Assembly: GCA_037444775.1 (NCBI GenBank)
Contig: JBBILU010000015.1
Span: 1-31,229, forward strand
DNA from: JBBILU01 sp037444775
GTDB taxonomy: Bacteria > Patescibacteriota > Gracilibacteria > BD1-5 > UBA6164
Direction: 5' to 3'
Length of the DNA stretch: 31,229 nucleotides
The notes beneath the pieces are model-generated. The model ran no database searches. It worked only from the letters and a program-made list of their open reading frames with translations, and was not told the origin of the DNA. Below, one piece after another: positions 10,152 to 21,300 of this stretch. The number at the start of each line of letters is the position of its first letter. The first letter of the stretch is position 1. Position numbers and translations under genes: made by a program.

Positions 10152-11267
10152 CTATAATTTAAAATCTAAAACATTTTTAATCGTTTTATCCATATCAAAG
10201 TATTTATAATTAGCAAGTCTTCATAAAAAATAAACATTATTTAATTTTTTTGTCTCTTTTTTATACTTTTCAAGTATTTCAAGATTTTCTTTTGTTTCTA
10301 CTGGGTAAGCTTCTATTTCTCATACTCAAGGAATTTCTTTACAAATAATAGTTTTTTCTATATTGAAAGTAGAGGAATTAGGATAAAATTTTTTAAATTC
10401 AGTTATACGAGTATATTCATACTCATTTGGATAATTTATAACTATATTCTCTTGAAATGATTTTTTATTATATTCTTCTAATTTATAAAGAGTTTTTCTA
10501 TAATCTAATTTTCAATATTTAAAACCAAAATACTCATCAATTGGTCAAGTGAAATAAAGTTTTTCATATTCTATTTCTGAAATAATATCTTTGTAATCAG
10601 TATTTAATAGTACTTTTATATTTTTATTATCAAGCATTTTTTCAAACATTTTTGTATATCATTTTTCTGGCATTCCTTGATATTTATTATGTGGAAAATA
10701 TCTATTATCTCTTGATATTACTATAGGTACTCTTTTAAGTACATCTTGATTTATTTCTTCAGCAGTTATTCCCCATTGTTTTATAGTATAGTTTTTAAAT
10801 ATTTTTTCAAAAATATAGTCAGCTAAAAAGCTTAATTCTTTATTATTTTCTGTACTTGCTTTTTCTCTAAGTTCAGTAATAGAAACTTTTGAATTGTATT
10901 CGTAATATTTAAGTAAAGTTTCTTCAAGTTTTTCAGCTAATTCTGGAGAAAAACTTTGATAAATAGAGTTGAGATTAAATGGAACTGGTATCATATTTCC
11001 ATCTACATATCATAAAACTTTGTGTTGAAAATTTGAGAACTCGCTAAATCTATTTACATATTTCCAAACATCTTCCATATCAGTATGAAAAATATGTGGT
11101 CAATATTTATGTATTAAGATTCAATTTTCATCATAAAAATCATAACAATTTCATCAAATATGATTTCTTTTTTCAATTATTAAAACATTTTCTCATTTTT
11201 CAGCTAATCTTTGAGCTAATATTATTCAAGAAAGTCAAGCTCAAACTATAAGATTTTTAATTTTCAT
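10152..11267 (-). CDS. glf: UDP-galactopyranose mutase
   Basis: This flavoenzyme converts UDP-galactopyranose to UDP-galactofuranose, the donor for Galf residues in surface glycans. The 371-residue protein has the FAD-binding N-terminus LIVGAGLSGIILAQRLAEKG with LIIEKRNHIGGNCYD, the conserved KYGPHIFHT block, GNMIPVPFNLNSI, and IFKNYTIKQWG. FTGPIDEYFGFKYGKLDYR and AYPVETKENLEI follow, then the C-terminal LGRLANYKYFDMD. The length matches bacterial Glf. It sits 2 nt after the FkbM methyltransferase gene and 3 nt before the next methyltransferase. Its presence indicates galactofuranose in the product of this cluster. Confidence 0.95.
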
Positions 11268-11269
11268 TT

Positions 11270-12220
11270 TTAAAAATAACAAACTAAAACTGTATCTGCA
11301 AATGGATGCCCATTATGCCATTTTTCTATTCAAAATTTATATCATAAATTCCAACTTTCTATAAGTGGTTTAATTTCAAAGAAATCCTTTCATGTATGAT
11401 AAATACTTATAAAAAGAATTGGTTTAAAAATTTTTATAGTTTTTTCTGCTCATAATATACTATTATACTCAAGTCATTCTATATCCCATTTTATAATTCC
11501 AGGATTTAAATTATTATCAAAAACATATTTATCAATTGTTGTAATTTTTATTTCTTCTCACTCATCTCAACCAATACTTGCTCATGCTCAAGTTCATTGA
11601 AACTTAGAAACTCATTCAAAGTTTGCAACTCAAAAATTTACAGGAATTACAATACTTTTTTTATTAAATTTTATAATATTTTCTGTAAATTTATTAAAGT
11701 TATTTATTTCTGGTTCAAATCAATAAACTTTTGATTTTTCATAAACATTTGAGAAAGTTATTGAAGAATCTCAATCACAAGCTCATAAATCAATTATATC
11801 TTTTCAATTTAAATCAAAATTATAATCTTTTTTAGTTTTTGCTAAATAGTATGAATTAATAGGAAATGGATTATTTTTGTTATTTTTTAGAAAGATTGCA
11901 AAATTTTTAGCATTTTGTATATCTTCCTCATCAAATATAAGAGAAAATTTCAAAATATTATTTTGAGTAAGTAATTTTATTTTATTAAGAGTTCTATTTA
12001 ATTTTTCTAATGTTAGTTTATCTAAATTTTGCTTTAATTTATCTATTTTTTCTTGATTATATATATAATTAATAAATGAAGATAAAAAATTAAAATCATC
12101 TCAATTTCTTATATAAATTCAAAAATTAAAACTTTTAATAATTTTTAATAATTTAGTATATTCAAATAGTTTTCTAATAATAATAAATCTATTAATTAAA
12201 TAGATTAATTGTTTAAACAT
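11270..12220 (-). CDS. FkbM-family SAM-dependent methyltransferase
   Basis: The protein has 316 residues. The C-terminal ~190 residues form an FkbM domain: DIIDLGACDGDSSITFSNVY (SAM motif I), VYGFEPEINNFNKF, VANFEGVSKFQ, ITTIDKYVFD and the diagnostic IIKWDIEGLEYNSILGAEKTI. FISIYHTGKDFFEI and FADTVLVCYF end the domain. The ~120-residue N-terminus is lysine-rich and not recognised. FkbM enzymes O-methylate sugars or polyketides; here a methylated sugar in the polysaccharide is likely. It lies 3 nt after rfbD and 2 nt before glf. Confidence 0.9.
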
Positions 12221-12223
12221 CTT

Positions 12224-13072
12224 CTATAAATTATTCAAATAATCTCTCAACCCATCTTTCCAATCTCTCAATTTAATATCACTATTATTTTTCATTGTAC
12301 TATATTTAGGTCTTTTAGCTTTTGTAATATATCCTTCAGAAGAACAGGGAATTACTTTTATATTATCTCAATGTAGTTTAAAGATTTCATAAGCAAAGTC
12401 AAACCAAGTTATAGCATTTTGTGAAGAGTTTGAAAAATGTAATATTTTTCATCTAAAAACTCAAATATTTTCTATAACTTTAGATATTGCTAAACTTAAA
12501 TCTTTTGTATAAGTCGGGATTCAAAATTGGTCATTTACTACTTTTAGTTCATTTATTGTTTCAGATAGTTTCAACATTGTATTCACAAAGTTTTTAAAGC
12601 TTTTTCCTCATCCATAGAGCCAACTAGTTCTTATAATGATACTATTTTTATTTTCTTCCAAAGCTAGTTTTTCTCATAAATATTTACTCATTCCATATTC
12701 ATTTATTGGTTGACAAATATCGTTTTCATTATATCAATTTTTTTTCTTTCAGTTAAAAACATAATCTGTAGAAATAGTTATTAAGTCAATATTATATTTT
12801 TTTGATAATTTAGCTAAATTGTAAGTTCATAAAGTGTTAATTTGAAAATTTAAAAGTTTTCACTCATCTTCAGCATTATCAACTTGAGTATATGCAGCAC
12901 AATTTAAAATAATATCAGGTTGTATTTTTTGAATAATTTTCTCAATATTTTCTAAATTTGTAATATCCAACTCTTGTTTATCATATCAAAAAATTTTAAA
13001 AGTATTGCTATAGAATCTTTTGAAATCAAAGGCTAACATTCAATTTGCTCAAGTGAGAAGAATTTTTTTCAT
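12224..13072 (-). CDS. rfbD: dTDP-4-dehydrorhamnose reductase
   Basis: RmlD makes dTDP-L-rhamnose, the last step of the pathway whose other three genes lie just upstream. The 282-residue protein has the Rossmann motif ILLTGANGML, LDITNLENI, DIILNCAAYTQVDNAE, ISTDYVFNGKK and the catalytic PINEYGMSKYLGE (YxxxK), then IIIRTSWLYGGG. KVVNDQFGIPTY and RPKYSTMKN are also typical of RmlD. Length is normal and no extra domain is fused, in contrast to its partners RmlB and RmlC. The start ATG precedes the Rossmann motif and lies 103 nt after the rfbC-NYN stop, an unusually long gap for this operon. Confidence 0.95.
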
Positions 13073-13175
13073 AAAAAATTTGCAATTTTTAAAAAATAGT
13101 GTAAAGTCCTTAATGTAGCAACAGAGAGTAGTAGTAAAACTGGTGAGTCAGTGTAATGAACCTCTCATTTTTTTG
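13073..13175. other. Unexplained 103-nt gap between the rfbC-NYN fusion and rfbD
   Basis: The middle of this gap (about 13105-13166) is clearly richer in GC than its surroundings, with agtgtaa occurring twice and a gagag/ctctc inverted pair. I see no tRNA, terminator or credible gene. It resembles the palindromic repeat family only weakly (acagagag...ggtgag). It may be a decayed repeat or a structured leader of rfbD. Confidence 0.35.
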
Positions 13176-14234
13176 CTATTTTTTTGTTTCTAATTTTTGA
13201 GAAAATCTTGAAGCAATATTACAAATGTCATATATTTTTCATTCTGATCTTTCTTTTAATAAATAGGAACAAAATTTATAATTTGGTGGCATTATTCAAA
13301 AAAATTTATTTTTTTCTTTTAGTTCATCTACCAAACAAGCAAAATCTCCATCAGAAGTAGCTAATAAAACTCAATTATATTTTTGAATATCTTTCATAAC
13401 TTGTAAAACTAACTCAGAATCAACATTTCATTTTACTTTTCATCATATTTTTTTGGTTTCTTTAAATATGATTTCATATCACCAAGATTTTAAATTATTA
13501 TAAAAATCTTTGTTTTCTATTACATATCACAAAAATAAATACACTTTTCTAACTTTAAATTTGTCTTGCAAATATCTTATAAATCTTTTCCAGTCAATAA
13601 GCCATCAATCACTCTTAAGAGATTGCCAAATATTTTGAGTATCAATATAGACATAAATATTTTGTGTTAATTCTCTATATCAGAAATAAAATCTTTTTTC
13701 ATCAAAATTTTGATGTTTTGTATCTTTTTCAGAAATTATTAATTTATCTTCATCAAAATATTCTCACCAATTTATATTTAATTCTGGAGAATTATAGGCA
13801 ATTCAAGAATCTCATTCAGGATTATAAAAATCATCACATTTGTACACAAATTCTGTATTATCTTCAAGTGTCAAAAATCAATGTGCAAATCATTTAGGAA
13901 TAAAAAATTGTTTTTTATTTTCTGCACTTAAAATTACTCAAAACCATTTTCAATAAGATTTAGAGCCTTTTCTTAAATCAACAGCAACATCATAAACACT
14001 ACCTGAAATTACTCTTACTAGTTTACTTTGAGTATTTATTGTCTGAAAGTGAAGTCATCTTAAAACTCAAGCTCTTGATTTAGAATGATTATCTTGAACA
14101 AAATGTACATTTATTCAAGCATTTTGAAATTCTTTCTCATTATAAGTTTCCATAAAAAAACCTCTTTCATCTCAAAAAATTTGAGGTTCAATTATTATAG
14201 CTCAAGTCAGAGGAGTATTGCTAAAATGAAACAT
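13176..14234 (-). CDS. rfbC: dTDP-4-dehydrorhamnose 3,5-epimerase fused to a C-terminal NYN (PIN-like) RNase domain
   Basis: The protein has 352 residues, about twice the usual RmlC length. Residues 1-~178 are a complete cupin epimerase: GDERGFFMETYN, QDNHSKSRAGVLRGLHFQ (R59, H62), VISGSVYDVAVDLRKGS, FIPKGFAHGF, TEFVYKCDDFY and ISEKDTK. After a short linker, residues ~191-345 form a NYN domain with IYVYIDTQNIW (D198), KVKGNVDSELVL (D272) and LLATSDGDFACLV (D295, D297), the acidic cluster expected for PIN/NYN RNases. The linker contains one UGA (residue 185) that a standard-code reader would take as the RmlC stop. No start codon for a separate NYN protein follows it. The ATG overlaps the rfbA stop by 1 nt (TAATG). 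What the RNase does on this enzyme is unknown. Confidence 0.92.
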
Positions 14235-15106
14235 TATTTTAATAATTTTAATAAATATTTTCAGTAATTACTTTTTAGTAAAGGTTTTGCTAAATTTTCT
14301 AAATCTTGTTTTGAAATCCAATTATTTAGATAAGCAATTTCTTCAGGACATCAGATTTTCAAACCTTGTCTTTTCTCTATAATTTGAATAAAATTTGAAG
14401 CATCAAGCATACTTTCATGAGTTCAAGTGTCAAGCCAAGCAAAACCTCTATTCATAATTTCTACTTTTAAGCTATTTGTTTCTAAAAAAGTCTGATTTAC
14501 AGAAGTAATTTCTAATTCTCATCTTTCACTTGGCTGTGTGTTTTTTGCTATTTGAACCACATTGTTTGTATAAAAATACAATCAGACAACTGCAAAATTT
14601 GATTGAGGAATTTTTGGTTTTTCTTCTATAGAAAGAGCATTTTTATTTTCATCAAATTCTACTACTCAATATCTTTCAGGATCAGTGACCTCATAGCCAA
14701 AAACAACAGATTTTTTTTCTTTCTTAACTGTTTTTACAGCACTTTTAAGTAATTCACTCAATCCTTGTCAGTAAAATAAATTATCTCACAAGACAAGACA
14801 CACATCATCTTTTCCAATAAATTTTTCTCAAATGATAAAGGCTTGAGCTAGTCCATCTGGACTTGGTTGAATTTCATAACTAAAAGAAATTCCCCATTTT
14901 TTTCCATCTCATAAAAGTCTTTTGAAACTTGCTTGATCTTCAGGAGTGGTAATAATCAAAATTTCTTGTATTCAGGCCAACATCAAAACTGACAAAGGAT
15001 AATAAATCATTGGTTTGTCATAAATTGGCATTAGTTGTTTAGAAATTCACATAGTAATTGGATATAATCTTGTTCAGCTTCATCCAGCAAGAATTATTCA
15101 TTTCAT
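14234..15106 (-). CDS. rfbA: Glucose-1-phosphate thymidylyltransferase
   Basis: RmlA condenses glucose-1-phosphate and dTTP to dTDP-glucose, the first step to dTDP-rhamnose. The 290-residue protein starts MKGIILAGGSGTRLYPIT, with SKQLMPIYDKPMIYYPLSVLM, SYEIQPSPDGLAQAFIIGE, LVLGDNLFYGQG, VFGYEVTDPERYGVVEF, EEKP and AWLDTGTHESMLDAS, all canonical. The length is normal and no extra domain is attached. It sits between the two fused genes: 86 nt after the rfbB-pemK stop and overlapping the rfbC start by 1 nt. The likely promoter or leader is the 86-nt gap, which also contains a degenerate palindromic repeat. Confidence 0.96.
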
Positions 15107-15145
15107 AAAAAAATTTGATTTTTTAAAATAATATACTATAATTTA

Positions 15146-15192
15146 GTTACATCTTAGGGGTAACCCTCTGCTTTCTCTGTAAAAGAGAAGGC
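15146..15192. repeat. Degenerate palindromic repeat directly after the rfbB-pemK stop
   Basis: On the plus strand, aaccctctgctttctctg shares AACCCTCT-CTTT with the recG repeat arm (aaccctctccttt), and is preceded by cttaggggt. A 6-bp hairpin (ttctct/agagaa) is present on the minus strand. It abuts the stop of the fused gene (complement at 15193-15195). Family membership is likely but the copy is decayed. Confidence 0.5.
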
Positions 15193-16602
15193 TTATTTTT
15201 TTGTTTTTATAGAATCTAGGAATTTTTCTAAAATTTCTGTAAAAACATTTTCTGATAATTCAGATATTCTTCTTTGTAATCTAATTTTATCAAAATTTTT
15301 TGCTTGATGAAATAAAAATACAGATTCTTTTCAATTTAGAATAATCTTTTCTGATATATTTGTTTTATTACGAATATTATTAAATTTAGTGGTTGCTGGT
15401 ATTCAAATAAAACTATTTTTTCAAGTTTTTTTAATTATAAGAACAGGTCTAGTAAAATCATCTCATTTTCAATATATTTCTGTTCATAAATTTTCTCAAA
15501 CTTGACACCACCATACTTCACATTCTCTAAAGTATATCCTACTTTCTTTCTTTGCTATAGTTTCTTTTAATAACTCAATTTTTTTATTATTCCATTTTAA
15601 TAATCTGGAAATATTATCATTGTATTGAATTATATCTATGTCACTTTTTTTCTCTTTCTTTAAAAAATATTGTATTGTTCTCACAATTCCATTTTCAAAT
15701 TTTATTTTTGGTTCCCATCAAAGTTCATTTCTAATTTTTGTAGCATCAATAGCATAACGAACATCATGACCTTTTCTATCTTCTACAAAGCTAATATATT
15801 CTTCTCACTTATTCATTTCTTTCAAAATGAGTTTAGTAATTTCAAGATTAGTATATTCATTATTTCCTCAAATATTATAAATTGATTTATTTTGTGCTTT
15901 TGTAAAAACTTCCCAAATGGCATCACAATGATCCTCTACATACAGCCAATCACGAATATTACTTCCATCTCAATACACTGTAACTTTTTCATTTTTTTGA
16001 AGTAAATCTATAAAATGAGGAATAAGTTTTTCAGTATCTTGATTTGGTCAATAATTATTTGAGCATCTTGTTATAACATAATCAATTCAAAAAGTTCTTC
16101 CATATGCTTTCACATAAAAATCTGAACTTGCTTTTGAAGAAGAATAGGGACTTGAAGGATTTAAAGAAGTTTGTTCAGTAAAAAATCATCAGTTTGGCAA
16201 ATCTCAATACACTTCATCTGTAGAAATATGATGAAATCTTTTAAGTCCAAATTTTTTGTGACATTCTAAAAGATTTTGTGTTCAAATAACATTCGTTTCA
16301 GTAAAAATCATTGGATTTTTTATGCTATTATCAACATGACTTTCAGCAGCAAAGTGAATGATATCAGTGGGGGAATATTTTGCATACACTTTTTCTAATG
16401 CAGAAATATCTCTAATATCACATTTTTCAAAGAAATAATTCAAAGATTTTTGAACTTCTTCAGAAATATTTTCTAATTTCCCAGCATAAGTTAGTGCATC
16501 AATATTTATAAAATCAATTTCTGGGTGTAATAGCACATATTTATTTAAAAAATTTGAACCTATAAATCAAGCTCCTCAAGTTACAATTATTTTTTGTTTC
16601 AT
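15193..16602 (-). CDS. rfbB: dTDP-glucose 4,6-dehydratase fused to a C-terminal PemK/MazF-like RNase domain
   Basis: The protein has 469 residues, against about 310-360 for RmlB. Residues 1-~316 form the dehydratase: IIVTGGAGFIGSNFL, INIDALTYAGKLENI, FAAESHVDNSI, HISTDEVYGDL, SPYSSSKASSD (YxxxK), RCSNNYGPNQ, DWLYVEDHCDAI, and ELGWEPKIKFENGIVRTIQYFL, the usual RmlB end. Then, without any stop or UGA from residue 296 to 368, the chain continues into FRECEVWWCQVGENLG, DFTRPVLIIKK (R385), FIGIPATTK (T404/T405), SVFLFHQAKNFDKIRLQRRISEL. This matches PemK/MazF toxins and keeps the Arg and Thr used by MazF for RNA cleavage. No antitoxin gene is adjacent. The join does not depend on the UGA code. Confidence 0.92.
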
Positions 16603-16650
16603 AAGTTTTGGTTATCTATAAAATTTATTTTTTATTATATAAAATAATAC

Positions 16651-18168
16651 TTATTTTCAACTTTTAATTTTTTTAATTTCTTTGTAAAAATATTTGAAAT
16701 CAGAAATATTAACTATAAAATAAATTCAGAAATAAATTATAGAAAATAAAAATAGTAATATAAATTCATAAAATCTATTATTTATATTTTCAAAATAAGG
16801 TACTAAAAAGAAATAAATCAATCATCAAATCAAACTGAATATAAAAATATTTTTAAATAAATATTTAAAATCAAAGCTAGAATTATATTCTTTTAGCTTT
16901 AATTCTGATAAAAACCAAATTAAAAGCCATCAAAATCAAGTGGCAAGAGCAGCTCATGTAACTCACATTAATTTAATAAATATAATATTTAGAATCGTAT
17001 TAAAAACTATAGCTATAAGTATAATATTTAATCTTTCTTTTACTTTTCAATTAGCAGCTAATATATTAAAATTAATTTGTAATAAAAAATTAAAACTTAG
17101 AAATAAAACAGACCATTGTAATATTACTCCTGATTGTAAAAATTTTTCTCAAAAAAGAACTGTTGAAATAATTTTTCCAAAAACTAGAAAAAATATAGAA
17201 AAGCTTATAGAAAAAGATAAAAAGTTTTTTGTGAAAATAGATTTTATTAATTTGATTTTGTCAAATTCTTTTTTTGCGGTCATTTCTGAAAAAACTGGAA
17301 ATAAAAAACCAAATATTGGTCAAATAAGCATAAATGGTATTGAAATAATACTTAAATAATTTGTATAATATCAAGCATCTGTATTTCATAACATATAAAT
17401 AATCATTTGCATATCAACTTGGCTTAATAAAGTTCAAGCTTGAGATCATAAAAATACAATTAAAGCATAACTAAAAATTTTATGAAAAAATTCTTTAGAA
17501 TAAATTATTTTTACATCTTTTAAATAATTTTTGTAATAATTTTTGTAAAAGAAAAAGATTGAGATAAATATTCAGAAATATAATCATAAAACCCAACTTA
17601 AGCTATAATTGAATATATTTCCAGAACCACTGAGAAACATATATCAGGTGAAACCTAATATAAAAAGCATTCTCAAAAGTTCACTTAATTTTTGTAAAAA
17701 AGTGTTTTGAACAGACTGAAAAAATACATTTATAACATTAAAAAAAGTTGTTCATAAAAAGAAAAAAGCAAAAAGCTTTATTATTTCAGCACTTTTTGGA
17801 TCCTTGAAATAATTTATAGATAAATAATCGGCTCAAAAATAAAATATTATAAATATTATTGATCAAGTTATAATTTGAGCTAAAATTGCATAAGTCAAAA
17901 TACTTTTTACTTTATCATACCTTTTTTCTGTGATAAATTCAGGAATAAATTTATTTAGACTTTCTGCCATTCATAAATCATTAAAAGAGCTTAATAATAC
18001 CATTAAACTCATTACTCAATATATTATTCATATTTCATCAACTGATAATTCTCCAGATAAAATAATTTTTACTATATATCCAATAGGAGCAATAATAAAA
18101 GAAAAAATATATAACCAAATTCATTTTTTCAAAAACTTTTCTGCTAAACTATTATGTTGGTCTATCAT
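16651..18168 (-). CDS. Oligosaccharide flippase (Wzx/RfbX-like, MOP superfamily)
   Basis: The protein has 505 residues with about 12-14 hydrophobic segments and few charges between them, the pattern of polysaccharide flippases. Typical pieces are IFSFIIAPIGYIVKIILSG, IIYGVMSLMVLLSSFNDLGMAESLNKFIPEF, the central SYALIVFLGSQAGTLLSQVDMQMI, LGNTDAGYYTNYLSIISIPF, and the late INFNILAANGKVKERLNIILI. It would flip the lipid-linked repeat unit across the cytoplasmic membrane. It is the first gene of the minus-strand operon, 48 nt upstream of rfbB, and divergent from the large membrane protein gene. A Wzy polymerase is not obvious nearby unless the 1080-residue protein plays such a role. Confidence 0.9.
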
Positions 18169-18271
18169 ATTTTATTATTTATTAATTTTCAAAAATTTTG
18201 TATAAGTTATATTAAAAATACTTTTTGTAAAGTTTTAAAATATATTTTTTAACAAATAAAATAAAAAACTC

Positions 18272-18298
18272 TTTACAAATCAGTAAAATTCTTATTAT
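18272..18298 (+). promoter_or_regulatory. Candidate promoter for the 1080-residue membrane protein
   Basis: TTTACA at 18272-18277 and TATTAT at 18293-18298 are 15 nt apart, and the latter lies 29 nt before the ATG. The 159-nt divergent region (18169-18327) holds both operons' control signals. Otherwise it is plain AT-rich sequence, so the match is only suggestive. Confidence 0.35.
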
Positions 18299-18327
18299 TG
18301 GAACAATTATTTTTATTTTTTAAATAC

Positions 18328-21300
18328 ATGAAAATGCTAAGTTACTTGATAAAATTATTTGTTTTGTTTTTCTTTTCCTTGCTTATAATGTTTTTTTATT
18401 ATATAAAATTTAATCATTTAGAAAATTTTGATTGATATTTTTACTATATTCCTTTTTTGGCTATTTGATATTGAATTTATAAATATTTTTCATTAAAAGA
18501 TTTTAGTGAAAAAGTTTATTTCACACCTTTCAAAATATTTATCTATTTTCTTTTACACTTATATATTTTAAGTTCATTATTTTTTGTCTTTGCAGAAGAA
18601 ACAAGCATTTCTACGGCTTTTTTATCTTCTGGATTTATTTTATTTTTTAAGATATTGTATTTTTCTATTTTACCTATACTTTTGTGTATTGTTTTTCTTT
18701 CTTTTTGAAAAAAAATTTTATCTTTAATCTTATCTGACTTTTCTATAAAAGATGATAAATACAAATTTTTATTTTGAATGAATATTTGATTTTTTAGTTT
18801 TTTATTTTTATTAGCAATTTTAGGTTTCCTAGGTTTTTACAATTTGATTTCAGTTTTTTCCATATTAGTAATATTTTTAGTCTTTTCATATAAAGAATTT
18901 TTATGAACTTTTTCATCAATATTTTCTTACAAAATAGAATTTGATAATCATAAACTTTTGTCAAAAAATATTTTAGATAGATTAAATTCTAAGCTATTAA
19001 CTACAGAATTTTTATTTATTATTATAACTTTAGTTTTAAGTGTAAATTTAATTTCAGTTTTTAGACCTTTTCCTATTTGATGGGATGATTTGTGAGCATA
19101 TATGAATTTTCCTAAATTAATGGCTGCTAGTTGAAGTTTATCTGAATTTGGTTCTATGATGACTTGGCAGACTTTTACTTGAATTTGATATTTGTTTAAT
19201 TCTCCAACTTTAGCTTTTTATTTAAATAATGTTTGATGATTTTTGTCTGTTATTTCAATAACTTTGATAATTTCTCTTCTTTTTAAAAATTCTAAAAAAA
19301 CTTTTATAAATTTACCACTTTTAGCTTCAGCTATATTTATATCTATGCCAATGGTTGTTTTTGAACAAGCAAAAGATATGAAAATAGACCCAGCTTTGTT
19401 TTTTGTCAGTATTTCAGCTTTATATTTTATATTTGATATTTATAATAAAAAGCAAAAGGAAGAAGAAATTGTTCAATCTGAAAAAAATTTATTAAAAAAA
19501 TTTTTGCTAATTTGAATTCTTTTATGACTTGCTTTTACTATAAAATTCACAAGTTTGATTTTAATTTCAGCTGTTGTTTGAATTTTATTTTTTACTAGAC
19601 TTTGAATATTTGGATTTTTATGATTTTTGTGAATTTATTTATCTATTTTTACTGCCTGATGATTTTGGAGTTATTTGAATGTAGTTAGTTTTTCTACTAC
19701 AGAAAGTAAATTATATTTTTCAGCATTTTCATTTGTTTTATGAGCATTTTCTTTAGTTTATGCTAGAATGAAATTGCAGAAAAGGTTTAGAATTTTTATT
19801 CCGAGATTGACTTCACTACTAATTTGAGTTATTATTGCTATTTTACCTTGGGCTGGATTTAACATTTATAATGCAAAAGAAGTATCTATTTGAAATTTAT
19901 TGTGAGGAAAAGCAGAAATATTTAATGTAGATTATTCAAAAATTTATACTAAAGAAGAACTAGAAAAAATAGAAAATAAATCTAGTTTGTCTCTATCTGT
20001 TTCTAATACGGGAACAACTACAAATGAAGATTTCGGAAGATATTTTGGTTATGAAGAGGGAATTAATAATTATATAAAATTGCCTTGGAATTTGACAATG
20101 CAAGTAAATCAGAAATGAGAATTTACAGATATTTGATTTTTGTTTTTAGCTTTATTGCCGACTTTGTTGTTATTTTTACCTTTTAGAAAAAATCACTATT
20201 CAATTTGAGTTTATGGTGTTATTTTATTTGAAATATTACTTTTCATAATTCCAGAGACAAGAGATTTTTTCACACTTCTTATGTCAAATATTTGATTGCC
20301 GTTTTGATATATTTTTGTTTTACTGGTATTTATTTTACCTCTTACTTTTTTTTCTTTATCTTTAGAAAATAGAAACTCTACAAATTTATTTAAAATAAAT
20401 TTAGTATTTGCTTGTTTTTATACTTTTTTATGGACAATCTCAGCTTTTTGAGTTGTTTGGTATTGAATAGTTATGTATTTTTCATTTATTTTAATGATAA
20501 TATTTTGAATATATTATTTATCTGCTTATGAAAATAATGATAGTATTTTTGAAAAAAATCTAAAATTCTCAGGTAGTTTTGTAATATTTTTTATTATTTT
20601 TATTTATATAACTTTTTCTGTTATTCCTCATAGTTTTTCTAATTTGAAAGCAGCTTCTTATTCAGAATATAAGTTGTGAAAAGTTAGTGTTGCAGAAGCA
20701 CCATTTTTGTATCATAGAGAATATCTAAAGATATTATTTGATTTAAATATAGCACAAGATAAACAAAAAGAATTTTTAGATACATTTTTATGATGAAAAG
20801 AGTTGAAAAACCTTATTATAAAAAATTCTTTGAATTCTGATATTTCAACATTAGTTTGAGCTATGAGACAAATTATTTCAGAAGAAAAAATTCCACAAAA
20901 TATTAGATTAGATTCAAGAAAAACTTTGAATGAAATTTATTCTAATATTCAAAATCCAAATTCTCATTTCAAATCAAGTGCTTGAATTTATAGAATATGA
21001 ACATTTCTAAAATATAATATTTCAGATAATCATAAAAGATTAATGGAAGACTCTTTAGTTAGTGTATTTGATAAATATATTTACGATGAAAATCCAGATA
21101 TTGCTGTTGAAAGAATCCACAAATTATGAATAGATTATTTTCTTGTAGATTTGAATGCAGCAACAATTGATAAAGATCCGAGACATGATTTAACTAGAAG
21201 ATATGAAAATTTGTTAAAAACTTTTACTTCCTCTAAACTTGAATTAGTTGAAACAGATAGTGTTTGTTTAAAAATGGCTTTAGAGAATTATTCAAAAGAT

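Noticed and set aside
13073..13168. Upstream start for rfbD at 13168 (in frame, 32 extra residues)
   Set aside because: RmlD proteins begin directly at the Rossmann strand (MKKILLTG); the extension has no family resemblance and covers the anomalous GC-richer gap.
16940..17359. Open frame on the plus strand opposite the flippase gene
   Set aside because: It is antisense to a clear membrane protein with strong family features; its composition simply mirrors that gene.
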